DNA of 64,000 nucleotides from Paraescarpia echinospica. Taxonomy: Eukaryota; Annelida; Polychaeta; Sabellida; Siboglinidae. Shown piece after piece: positions 38,301 to 47,377 of this stretch (position 1 is the first letter of the stretch; every line of letters begins with the position of its first letter). The translations under genes and the position numbers were made by a program. Below the pieces are notes generated by a model. It searched no databases. It was given only the letters and a program-made list of their open reading frames with translations, and was not told where the DNA came from. Location: the NCBI GenBank assembly GCA_020002185.1, contig CM034533.1:41792116-41856115 (forward strand). Direction: 5' to 3'.

Positions 38301-39877
38301 TATAACGTGAATACTTATATTCAGTTAGGTATAGCCCACTGCTGGGGGTAACGTGCAGTAAACGTAATAGAAGTTTCAAAACGGCAGTAAGAGGATATTT
38401 ATGAAACCCCTAATTTGAAATCGCTATGCTACTGCGCCACTCTTAGAGTGGAAATCCTTACCACGGCTCTGCGCACCGAACTCTAGGTGAAAACTACACA
38501 GTGCAACCACCTTATTCCTGGCACAATGGTTCCTCCCTGAATACGTCCAGGTTTACGAAAATGTTATTGACAAACACATCATGCACGGATCATGGTATAT
38601 ATTACCTTTTGAAAACTCCTTTCTTGTGAATATTGTTATCCTATATGAGATGGCTGTACGATAATTATTAATATAAATGGGGGTGGCTCATTTGACAGCG
38701 ATATTTTATTTTAATAGGAGTCACTGACCTTATCTAAAAATAAGATTTATTTACTTATTATTTATAAATTATTTATTTGCATACGTATGATGTATTAAAT
38801 ATGTATTTGTGTTTATCAATGCATACTACATGTATACAACCAAGAAGAATGTTATTATATACATGGTGTCAAATAAACTTTCGTTCTTTCCTTCCTTCTT
38901 TCTTTCTTACTGGAAATCGATTAACTGATTTCTGTATTGCGTTTGCAGGTCATTATCACGTTCAGCTGTATCCAGTACGACGGCATGCACTACAAAGACT
39001 ACATATACCCGCCTACGGCGCAGGCAGTTGCCTGGCTCCTCGTCGTCATCTCCCTCGTGGCTCTCCCGGTGTGGATGGTCGCCAGGTTCTGGCAGCACGT
39101 CGGCACATGCAAGGTAGGACCACGGCGGACTCCGCGTAACATGACCACTTCCGGCCAGAGCAATGTGGTTCCGTTAAGTGGCTGGTTCTCGTATGTGGCT
39201 TGGGTATATGATGCCGTCATTTGTGATTCTGTTAAGCCACCGAGTGTGTTGTCCACTCACTGAAGTCCGAAACAACATGGCGGAAACAAGTTTCTGTGTA
39301 GGAGTTAATGTTTTGATATGGGTAACATTAGTTAGCAAGTGTGCTATTTTCTAACAAGGGTAAGAACAAACTCGACAACTGTTCTCTTAGTACGATAACA
39401 AGATGTGAGATAATTATGTAGGACTACAGATCTAGGATAATAACAACACTAATAATATAAATTATTCAAACTAACTCACAACAGGCAGTCCAACACGAAT
39501 AGCGTATTCCCAAGACAACGACAATTATATTGTTTAAGTACTTAGAAAGACCAACCTAGCGAACTGACAAATTATCAAATGAACAATTTTGAAAAGGAAA
39601 ATAATGTATATGCTCGGACTAACATGCTGATCTTAACTTCCAGAACTTCTGCTGGTTGTTTCGAGGACCTGGCTCTTTGGCCGCCCTCAATCTGCGAAGT
39701 CTCCTTGAACCAACGTCCGACTGGGGACCAGCCCTGGCGGAGAACCGACTACAACAGGAACACAGTGGCGACGCCTTATCGGAAGACGACTCGGCGAACA
39801 TCTTACCCGAAAACGAAGCAGACGCAATAGCTGTGGAAGTGACGTCATATGAAACGATTGGGGATTCGTATATATGA
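26348..39877 (+). CDS. SLC6 family sodium-coupled neurotransmitter/amino-acid transporter, 15 exons
   Basis: Exons: 26348-26350 (ATG only, then gtaaga), 27097-27256, 28022-28153, 28585-28743, 29504-29585, 30672-30810, 31877-32011, 33035-33138, 33910-34034, 34268-34380, 35688-35816, 37110-37209, 37859-37959, 38949-39113, 39644-39877. They join in frame to 626 codons plus TGA, and phases agree at every junction. Signatures in order: TM1 [22 protein letters not shown]2 [16 protein letters not shown]3 [10 protein letters not shown]; extracellular loop 2 with a Cys pair (CSDSWTNC) and Asn-X-Ser/Thr sites; TM6 SLGPGFG with [11 protein letters not shown]8 GLDSQFASME; then the remaining helices and an acidic tail ending GDSYI. 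The monoamine-binding TM1 aspartate is replaced by glycine (AVGLGN), so an amino-acid or glycine-like substrate is likelier than a monoamine. The subtype is inferred. The first exon is the least certain: a stop (27094-27096) just upstream of exon 2 forces an upstream start, and 26348 is the phase-compatible candidate. Confidence 0.93.
27322..27536 (-). mobile_element. SINE copy, antisense, truncated (SLC6 intron 2)
   Basis: The reverse complement carries the family tail and body: cagtatccagtcacgaggat at the left end, then agcattcagccacgc and acagctgacggaactgaagc. It lies just beside a TA microsatellite (27296-27320). Confidence 0.75.
29160..29197. repeat. TA microsatellite
   Basis: Two short ta runs separated by caggt in SLC6 intron 4. 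Confidence 0.9.
29843..30170 (-). mobile_element. SINE copy, antisense, with tRNA-like head (SLC6 intron 5)
   Basis: The left end is the tail in reverse (tatatagtgcagtatccag, gactgctcaaagagctt), followed by the body (ccaccactgtctatagcc, gggtgaacgaacttgccc). The head then has a reversed box B, gatttgaacccgggt (about 30093). The order mirrors the copy at 17266. Confidence 0.85.
31721..31804 (+). repeat. 28-bp tandem repeat resembling the start of SLC6 exon 7
   Basis: Three head-to-tail 28-bp units each contain tatacttcacggggac. A fourth diverged relative, cttgtgtattttgaggcaac, follows at 31819. The real exon 7 starts at 31877 with gttgtgtacttcacggcaac, so the intron just upstream holds repeated copies of a sequence like the exon edge. 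Confidence 0.85.
32375..32515 (+). mobile_element. SINE fragment, diverged (SLC6 intron 7)
   Basis: A box B-like gtgtacgaatcctct (32413) is followed by the family body, cttgggcatg, tgttcgctcactgattgaataagtacc and aagcagtggt. It is followed by an acata pentanucleotide run (32521-32541). Confidence 0.55.
32879..32925 (+). mobile_element. SINE tail fragment
   Basis: ctgagcaatcccaaggactggataccgcgatatata matches the family tail only. It may be the severed 3' end of the fragment at 32375, with about 360 bp inserted between them. Confidence 0.55.
33249..33349. repeat. imperfect inverted repeat of about 40-bp arms (SLC6 intron 8)
   Basis: The left arm from gtcccttaatcgacgtcagt and the right arm ending attgacgtcgatgaagggaa are reverse complements with scattered mismatches, with a short central loop around aaccatcaac. 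Folded RNA would form a long hairpin about 110 bp after the exon 8 donor. It may be a small foldback element. Confidence 0.75.
34598..34745 (-). mobile_element. tRNA-like SINE head, antisense (SLC6 intron 10)
   Basis: On the minus strand a leucine-tRNA-like box A gcggtggtcgagcag and box B ggtttcgaatcctg are followed by ttcaattttgttcactcta, similar to the body start of the main family. Probably a truncated or related SINE. Confidence 0.6.
35840..36809. mobile_element. hAT-like non-autonomous element (SLC6 intron 11)
   Basis: The left end CAGGCATGGGttaattt and the right end ...caattgcccaatgcctg are inverted copies with mismatches, and the terminal CAG...CTG style fits hAT elements. Flanking 8-bp duplications TTCTACAC (35832-35839) and CTCTACAC (36810-36817) differ by one base, the hAT target size. 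The first 200 bp are an extreme taatttaa-rich tract. No transposase is recognised. Confidence 0.75.
37040..37080. repeat. 10-bp repeat (gtaacacata), three copies
   Basis: Three consecutive gtaacacata(g/t) units about 30 bp before the SLC6 exon 12 acceptor. Confidence 0.9.
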
Positions 39878-40334
39878 AGTGGTGACGAATATGTACATAG
39901 ATTCATTAGAGAGTGTCTGCAAGCATACCGATCTCGATTCTCTTCCCTATCCCTACCGCACTGTGCGTCCTACGTCATCACCTTTTGTGTTTATGCGATC
40001 GGTTATGTGTCGATCGGATAGGTAAGGTGATCGGTAAGCGCAATCCCTATCCATTGTACGTTCAAATTATGGATGAATCAAAGTAAACAATATGATAGCA
40101 TTGTACATACAACTGTTTTTGACTGATTACCCTCCTCGTTTTAAGTGCTGTTGTGTTTAATGCATCAGTAAAAAAATATTTTGTAAGACCTGTCTCTGCA
40201 TGTAATACATAACGGTGGGGGCACAAATCGTGTGTGCAATCGTTTTTGTTGTTTTCACACAAAAAAACTGATCAAATTCTTCCGTAAGATATCTATATGT
40301 TAAATCTCTACACATATTCCGTTAAATTTGTGCA

Positions 40335-40340
40335 AATAAA
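40335..40340 (+). terminator. candidate SLC6 polyadenylation signal
   Basis: An AATAAA hexamer (gtgcaaataaacag) lies about 460 bp after the SLC6 stop codon on the same strand and is followed by T/G-containing sequence. It is the first such signal I saw downstream of the stop. Confidence 0.4.
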
Positions 40341-40349
40341 CAGTTAGAA

Positions 40350-41090
40350 AAGTTGTCTTGGGTGAAATACGAATATACTTATATAGTTATATAGATAGAC
40401 AAATCCAAATCTCGTAAAATTAAAAGGCGCCTGCGTTAAAATCTTCGCTGTGATGTGCTTTTATACATAATTCCAAAGTGATTTAGATGCATTACGGTCT
40501 GTCCATTTGAGCTTGTGATTAGGACCACATATCCACAATCATGCATACACTCTCTATTGTCTAAGAACACACTCCTATTCGAGAGTAAAGCATTGGACTA
40601 AATACTCATCCATGTAGACTATCCTATATATTACAAGGGAGGCAGGATTCCGCCACTGTGTTTGGGCCTACCTAGGAAGATTAGTAATAATTTAGCGGGA
40701 TTACCATGTGCGGTAATCCATATATAATTATGATAATCCCAGCCAAAAGTGCAATATTTATTCACAAAACATGGACTAACTAGAATCGGTTAAATTACAG
40801 AAATGCTAATAAAATATAATTGAGCACTTGCTACACGCATTCGCCGACCGCATTTATAAATCACAGTAAGAACATGTTACAGAATGTGCAACGTGAAACC
40901 AATAATAGCAGTTTGAAGTAGTAATTAGTGGTCATTTGTGAATCAATGGTAGGCAGTAACAACGTATTGTTTGACATGCTAGCATCGAATGTTAAGTAAA
41001 AACATTACGCAGATGTGCAATACATGCCCACAATTCCATAACACGTACAATTTGTATCGTTTTGCTCTATATGGCCACAGTGAGCAATAG
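40350..41090. other. intergenic stretch
   Basis: AT-rich and featureless to the eye. No exon or element end recognised. Confidence 0.35.
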
Positions 41091-41094
41091 TCCC

Positions 41095-41240
41095 TGCCTT
41101 CAGCGGACCCTATGATCAGGGGACACCTGCTATATCTGGACAGTTCCTCAATGTACAGACTGTTTTTTATTATGTAAATGTCTGATGAAGGGACACCTGC
41201 TTAACGCTGACAGCGGACAGGATATTTAGGTGATATGTCC
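41095..41240. repeat. fragment of an interspersed repeat with agtccctgccttcagcgga terminus
   Basis: caatagtccctgccttcagc at the left is inverted relative to 44743-44767 (cgctgaaggcagggactactg). The interior includes gtacagactgttttttat, which recurs at 45740 in a small MITE. Probably pogo/mariner-type MITE material. Confidence 0.55.
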
Positions 41241-41309
41241 ATGCTAAGTATTAAATAATTCGATTATTTTTTTGCCGAATTTGTTTAGAAAATGGCGGAC
41301 ATACAGCTT

Positions 41310-41519
41310 CGCCAATGGCTATTAGTTACTATTCCATGATTGTTGTTCAATGGTAATATTGTCGTGACCCCTAGTTTCCGGGTCACGGCCTCGCATGTTT
41401 GGATACTTCCTGTTGTGAGTTGCAGTTTTGTGTTCTCTTATTAAAACACTGTTCTAGTTACGCATACGTACTAGCGTTTGTTTGTGTGACTCGAAGTGTG
41501 CATTTGATCACCTAATGGC
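41310..41519 (+). repeat. left LTR
   Basis: 210 bp beginning cgccaatggc and ending cctaatggc, nearly identical to the right LTR. The ends do not follow TG...CA but are themselves inverted (cgcca / tggcg). Confidence 0.8.
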
Positions 41520-41697
41520 GTGGTGGCAGCGCTCACAACGAACCCGCTCACCAAAACGGGCGCAATAAAAGCAGATACACATTGACAGTCCGCCGACCTC
41601 ACGGCGCAAACAGCTAGCCGAAACGGCTCTGTATCACTAGCAGGTGTGGTAACAACATGGCTAACAACATGCAACGCGCACCGAGACAGTGGTGCCT

Positions 41698-42480
41698 CAC
41701 AAAAACCCTGTGGCCGAAAAAGCCATTCGGGAACTCGAGGGTGACATTTTACACCAACAACCAACAGGCGGCGCCATCACGCAGGTGCTACTGTCTGTCG
41801 CTACTGCCAACCTCAACGCCCGAGTACGAAACAGAGGAATGTCAGCTCGTGAGCTGTAGACCCAGCGTGACCAATTCACCAACGAACAATTACCGCTGAA
41901 CGACTATAGCATCATTCAACAACAGCATGCCTCACGCAACGCTAACCACGAACACAGTCAAATATCGAAGTCTCCTCGCGGTTCAGTACCCAGACCCCAA
42001 CATATCGACATTGGCGACATCGTGTACTCGTACTCAGACAAGAGTAAACTACGCTCCAGGTGTCGGTATCTCGTAGTGAGCATAGAAGGAGAATGGATCA
42101 ACATCAGCAAGTTCGCCGGTAACCAGTTGCGTGCCACGTCATACAGAGTGAAGCGAACAGAGTGCTACAAGGTGGTAGCTGAAGCTACCCACGATCTTCC
42201 AGTGTCGTACCAGTATGACGAACTAACACCCGTAGATGACCCAGCTCCTCCAGAGAAACCTCCAGACGTACCAGTTCAACTCTCGTACCCTCCAGTCACA
42301 GCAGCTCAGCCCGTAGAACCATCAACAGCCGAGTCTCATCGACAAGAAACGGCGACAGACAACAACGAATCGACAATGTCATACGAGCCAGATCAACATA
42401 GCTGTCCGCCCGAGGAACCTCCGAGACGCTCTACAAGAACTCGGAAGCCTCCTGAGTATCTGAAAGACTTCATCTCATGA
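41698..42480 (+). pseudogene. integrase C-terminal remnant with premature stop
   Basis: In one frame the interior reads VAEKAIRELEGDILHQQPTG, then TANLNARVRNRGMSAREL, then TAG (41857-41859) where family members usually have tryptophan, then TQRDQFTNEQLPLNDYSI. It continues through GDIVYSYSDKSKLRSRCRYL and LRATSYRVKRTECYKV to the proline-rich tail RRSTRTRKPPEYLKDFIS. This is the integrase core end and C-terminal domain of a gypsy-type pol. Everything upstream (gag, protease, RT, RNase H) is deleted. The frame from the methionine at 42022 is the longest intact piece. Confidence 0.85.
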
Positions 42481-42564
42481 ACCTTTATCTCTATAATCAT
42501 TATTGTATGTCTATATGATAGCTATCTCATAGTAGCATACATAATTATGAGAAGAAAGAAGTCA

Positions 42565-42774
42565 CGCCAATGGCTATTAGTTACTATTCCATGATTGTTG
42601 TTCAATGGTAATATTGTCGTGACCCCTAGTTTCCGGGTCACGGCCTCGCATGTTTGGATACTTCCTGTTGTGAGTTGCAGTTTTGTGTTCTCTTATTAAA
42701 ACACTGTTCTAGTTACGCATACGTACTAGTGTTTGTTTGTGTGACTCGAAGTGTGCATTTGATCACCTAATGGC
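42565..42774 (+). repeat. right LTR
   Basis: Copy of 41310-41519 with one difference seen. It is preceded by a purine-rich tract and followed by the GCTT duplication. Confidence 0.8.
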
Positions 42775-42784
42775 GCTTGGTGTG

Positions 42785-43630
42785 TGTCAATGGTAACACC
42801 AAGTACACGTGCACCCGTAACAACGAGGTTGTCTTTCTTGCAGTAATCTTTGTGTTTGTCCAGACTACTTAGGGTTCCTTTGATTACGCTCTATAAACTT
42901 TAGTAGGCAGATTGAATGTGGAGGAAGGTATTGTTTATTTTGTGCTGTTATCAATCACGTTTGCCACCGACGATGCCATGGTGGTTTCCCCGTTTGCGTC
43001 TCCAGCCGCAGCCAGGGCTTCGGTTTGGCGTCGCCTTTTCGTCATGTAAATTGCAATTAAGATTCACAAATACGATGCACACAAGATTCAGCTCAATTGT
43101 TTTCAATGTAGGCCAACATTAATTCTAATCTGAGATAATAAAAAAACATCATAAAATTATGCTGCGTTACGCCAAACCCAAAAGGGCAAAGATTACCAGT
43201 GCCTGGAAAAGATGAACTGGTCGCCAGCTTATGAAACGGTGGAATGCATTATCAAATGATGCACAATTTGTGCATTAATGAATCTTTCGAAATTGGATGA
43301 AAAATGAAGTGAAACAATTAATGATTGTATCCGCTACCGTTTAAAATATTTTACTAATTTTCACGCTACATATACAGACTGATTTAAATATTCAGTTGTT
43401 CATCTCCAGAATATTATTTTACCCGGTAGGGGCAGCCAAAATCGTCAACTTGCGAATTAGTTACGAAGTAGTTTAGCTAGTAACATGTAAATCGTTCGAG
43501 AATACCAATTTATAAAATGTTCAGCAATTTCTACTGCAGCGCTGGGCCGATACCGTTGCGTAGGCTAGTGGCAGTGAGGAAGTGCGCGGTTGAAGAAAAT
43601 CTGAGATCGACAGAGGGAGTCGGGTGGATG
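42785..43630. other. spacer between elements
   Basis: No exon recognised. The short plus-strand open frame at 42916-43122 has no family signature. Confidence 0.35.
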
Positions 43631-43633
43631 GTA

Positions 43634-44525
43634 CCGGTGTAGTAAGTTGAAAACACTACTCCACGAAATCACTACGGTAGTGTTTTGAGCGTACTTTCAA
43701 AACACTACCGTAGTTTTTTTTAGCGTATCCTCAAAACACTAGGGGAGAGTGGGGTCCACTGGGACATTATTTATGCTTTGTTGGATACCTGGACTGGGAA
43801 AAACAAGAGGTGTACATGGCATCCTATATCTGAGTGTACGCACATTTATTCGTCTATAGTAAGTAAACAAACTGCGCCACTGCTGCAGAGTCATTAGCGT
43901 TTTATGAAGGTTGGTAGAGTGTCCCAATGTGCCCCATATGTGGGGTACATTGGGACAACACACGGGTAACATTGAGACACATGTATATAGTTACTTGTTC
44001 ATTCACAGTGTTCTGCTTCACAGCTTCACCCTCATGCCCTTCCCCTTGGTCACTCTGCTGCTCACCCTGTGTGGTGGGGCGATCTGTTATGATTCCCAAA
44101 GATGACTGATTTACGCTGGTATAGTTTTGTAAGGTAGTGTTTTGAAATTGGGTAGTGTTTTGAGCGTACGTATGGGTAGTGTTTTGAGCGTACGTATGGG
44201 TAGTGTTTTGAGCGTACGTATGGGTAGTGTTTTGAGCGTACGTATGGGTAGTGTTTTGAGCGTACGTATGGGTGGTGTTTTGAGCGTACGTATGGGTAGT
44301 GTTTTGAGCGTACGTATGGGTAGTGTTTTGAGCGTACGTATGGGTAGTGTTTTGAGCGTACGTATGGGTAGTGTTTTGAGCGTACGTATGGGTAGTGTTT
44401 TGAGCGTACGTATGGGTAGTGTTTTGAGGGCATCCTTAAAAACACTACGGTAGTGTTTTGAAAATACGCTCAAAACACTACCGTAGTGTTTTCATCGGGG
44501 TAGTGTTTTAAGCGTCCTACACCGG
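43634..44525. mobile_element. foldback-type element with long inverted ends and internal 24-bp array
   Basis: The left end ccggtgtag...aaaacactact...cactacggtagtgttttg is matched in inverse by the right end, which closes ...gtcctacaccgg (44525), over about 80 bp with indels. Both ends are themselves built from the palindrome-like motif aacactaccgtagtgtt. The interior carries a gtcccaatgt/acattgggac inverted pair (43920-43955) and the 24-bp array. No transposase and no clear target duplication were seen. Confidence 0.7.
44150..44413. repeat. 24-bp tandem array, eleven units
   Basis: Eleven head-to-tail units contain ggtagtgttttgagcgtacg, nearly identical, with one ggtggtg variant at 44270. 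The unit is a copy of the inner part of the host element's own terminal repeat (tagtgttttgagcgta). Open frames on both strands exist only because 24 is a multiple of three. Confidence 0.97.
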
Positions 44526-44679
44526 GCGGGCGATGACTTCATGACCAACTGTTTATTTTTATAATACATCACAATGATGATGAACATATATCGTGCTTAA
44601 TTACTATCAATTAATGCGCAGACATAGCCACATCTTTACCATGTTTCGGTTGTACTGAAGTCTGAACTCCGGCCAAAAC

Positions 44680-44770
44680 CAAAATTCCTGTCCCTGCGAT
44701 GAGCGGACACCTACCATGTCGGGACACTTATGCTTGGGTATAGATGTGCCCGCTGAAGGCAGGGACTACT
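44680..44770 (-). repeat. interspersed repeat end (agtccctgccttcagcggg in reverse)
   Basis: cccgctgaaggcagggactactgta is the inverse of the 41097 terminus. The two may be opposite ends of one large, nested-into element, or two separate copies. Confidence 0.5.
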
Positions 44771-45663
44771 GTATACGTATAGCGGTGTTTTGATTATTCT
44801 GATACGTGGCATAAAGCTAAGTCCAACGATACCATATTTGGTGTAGTTACTATTTAACTGTCCGGTGAATGTAGCAAACATGGTCAAAACTGAATCTTAC
44901 AAAGTATCTAATTTCAATGGTAACATGTAATTGTGTACTATCCAATAGCACATGAAGGCATTTCTTGAGATATAGTACTTTTGTGAATATACTTTAACAT
45001 TTTTCTGGGACCATTCCTTAAAGTTCGGAACACACCGACACTTTTCGCCCGATTAGACCAGACCAAACCACATCAGACCGACACCGACCAGCCCCGACTA
45101 CAATCGACGTAGTGGACAATTTTCAAGTTTACGTGAGTATGACGTCACGCCGGCTTCGATTATTGCTCAGTTTGTGCAGTGGATACATTGCAGCAGAGGG
45201 AGTCTGCCTGACGAAAGGTGTAGCCAGTCCTTTACAATCACCATGTCGTCATGTCCGTGTCAATCAGTCGCATTTTGGTCGCATCAGTGGCGATAATGGG
45301 GGGTGGGGGGCGACGGACTAGGCTGGTTTATTGTGACATCGTGGACGTCACGTTTGGGTTTCATGCTGTTGCATTTGACACAGTTAGTGCTGCAATAAAG
45401 GAGCAAGCAGTTTGTATTTTGTTATATTTGTGCCAATTTAATTTTCAATTAGTTTTGCGCATTAAAACATGTAAACGGTTATATAAATGCAGTTTCAAAC
45501 ATATCAGCGTTGCAACTGAATCCCTTAGGTTTAACATTGACCCAACTGCATTTTTGCTTGGGAAGAAAAGCAACATAACACCGCGTATATATATATATAT
45601 ATTACTGTGAACTTGCATGATTGTCAGTTATGAATACCAACGTTTACTGTTATAACTGTAATA

Positions 45664-45845
45664 CAGAGTGGACGCTCGCTATACGCACTCCGGGTGTAGG
45701 GAACACCCACTTAAAAGGAACAACTCTGAAATCCCCGTACAGACTGTTTTTTATGAACTCCTATAAGGAATATCGGATATAAGGAATAGTTTGACCAAAT
45801 TCCAACACATTTCTCCAACACGCTTCTTATAGCGAGCGTACACTG
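45664..45845. mobile_element. 182-bp MITE with about 20-bp TIRs
   Basis: The left end cagagtggacgctcgctata and the right end tatagcgagcgtacactg are inverted copies with few mismatches. The left end is preceded by ta. The interior shares gtacagactgttttttat with the repeat at 41095. Pogo/mariner-type MITE is the likeliest class. Confidence 0.65.
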
Positions 45846-45898
45846 TGTGGTACTTGCATGACATACACCACTGTGAGTATGCACATGCCACGTGTATA

Positions 45899-45990
45899 GG
45901 TTCATTATAAAAATGGTTCACATGCGTCAACATACCCTTGTACGGTTCATCATTAAAACGGTTCACATGCGTTAGCGTATCCTTGTACGC
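45899..45990. repeat. 44-bp tandem duplication
   Basis: ggttcattataaaaatggtt...cccttgtac is repeated once with changes as ggttcatcattaaaacggtt...tccttgtac. Confidence 0.8.
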
Positions 45991-45999
45991 GATGACCAT

Positions 46000-47377
46000 A
46001 TTACAACTGTTACCTACAACAATACGGTAAAGCGCACTGCTTTAACAAAGTATAATAACATGTTCAAATACAACTACTGTCTCCTCATATCGTTAATATA
46101 CTATGCAGCACCTCGGATTATATAGTCAAATATTAGTATGAAATTATAAATTGCTATAGAGCTGTACATTTTAAATGCATAACACATCATTTATATATTA
46201 GCAACAATTATAACATATATGATTGCAATGTACTGTTTTAGAATGTATATGGTTCTAAAAGATATACTGCTATATTATACTAATAAAATATACACGTCAT
46301 GTATGTCACTTTTAAACACCCTGTGTGCCTTCAATATCTCCCTCCATTAATGTGCACCCTTTTATGACACAAATCTGCATCAAATACTATTTTGCAAGAC
46401 CTGGTACTAGCACCTGGGTGAAATGTTACATACACAATAATATATTCTGTAGTTTTGGTTTTTCGAATTTACACCTTTTACTCAGACTTCTGGGCAGTGA
46501 CATTGCTATTTAAACACCAATCATAATACCAGTATTGGTGTTGTTTTTATCAACATTTGTTAAAACATATAACTGGAATAATTGAAAATACATATCAAAG
46601 GTACTTTATATACCATTGGAATGTTGCAGTTTTACTTGATTTCATGCACATTTCTGTACAAGGCAACAATCAGATAATACAAAGATACACGAAATTACTA
46701 CCCGAACGTGAAGGCATGAGAATACGACAACACAACTGACACCTTAACATAAGCACAAACGGCAATGCAACCATTTCCTTGTCGCTGTTTAACAACAATA
46801 GGGTTAGAACAGTAATGCGTTTCCAAGACTAATGTGTATAGTTAGCTGCACCCTGGATGACCCTATTATGAATGAGTACATTTTACATCTCAACGCCACA
46901 ACTGATTGTTACGCTATACAAGCGGTATAGTGGTAGTCTAATAAGTATGCAAAAGTCCAACAACCAAACGTAATGCGTCTTGTACTGGTTCCAGCAACAA
47001 CTCGCCCATACGTTGTGCACGATTCCGATTTTTTGCGATCCAAAATGGCTGCCAAAACCTCTGCCAATGGCCGCCGGAATAACTGACGTGACATGGTTGC
47101 CAAGACGTTACCAGACCATGTTGTCTGCTTCTGATATCCACAATAACATCAATGTGTATTGATAGTATGTTTCTCTCTATAGGCCGCGCCACTGTAGCGG
47201 TTTCGCCGCGCTACGTTGTGACGACCAATACACCTGTAATCGTAATGCTTTACGTTTTAGGAGATTTTGTGAACTGATGCGACCATGCCTACGTTATATA
47301 CAATAGAACTGTACAACGTTTTACCCTAAAAGTACGCGTGATTATCACACCGTGAGCATAATGGAACACAATCAAGA
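46000..47377. other. intergenic, 3' of the TMEM169-like gene
   Basis: AT-rich to about 46750, then mixed. No exon, RNA gene or clear element. It probably includes the 3' UTR of the minus-strand gene, whose end I cannot place. Confidence 0.35.

Larger units (their letters stand above)
41306..42778 (+). mobile_element. young, internally deleted gypsy-type LTR retrotransposon
   Basis: Two direct 210-bp repeats (41310-41519 and 42565-42774) frame an interior of about 1.05 kb. I count a single mismatch between them (agcg versus agtg near their 3' ends). A candidate 4-bp target duplication GCTT flanks the element (41306-41309 and 42775-42778). Directly after the left LTR is tggtggcagcgctcacaacg, a position and TGG start expected of a tRNA primer site. 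Directly before the right LTR is a purine-rich gagaagaaagaagtca. Only the end of pol remains inside, so the element depends on another copy. Confidence 0.85.

Noticed and set aside
44150..44413. Regular 24-bp array that could be mistaken for a CRISPR-like array
   Set aside because: There are no unique spacers between units, it is flanked by inverted repeats of the same sequence, and the genome is clearly animal.
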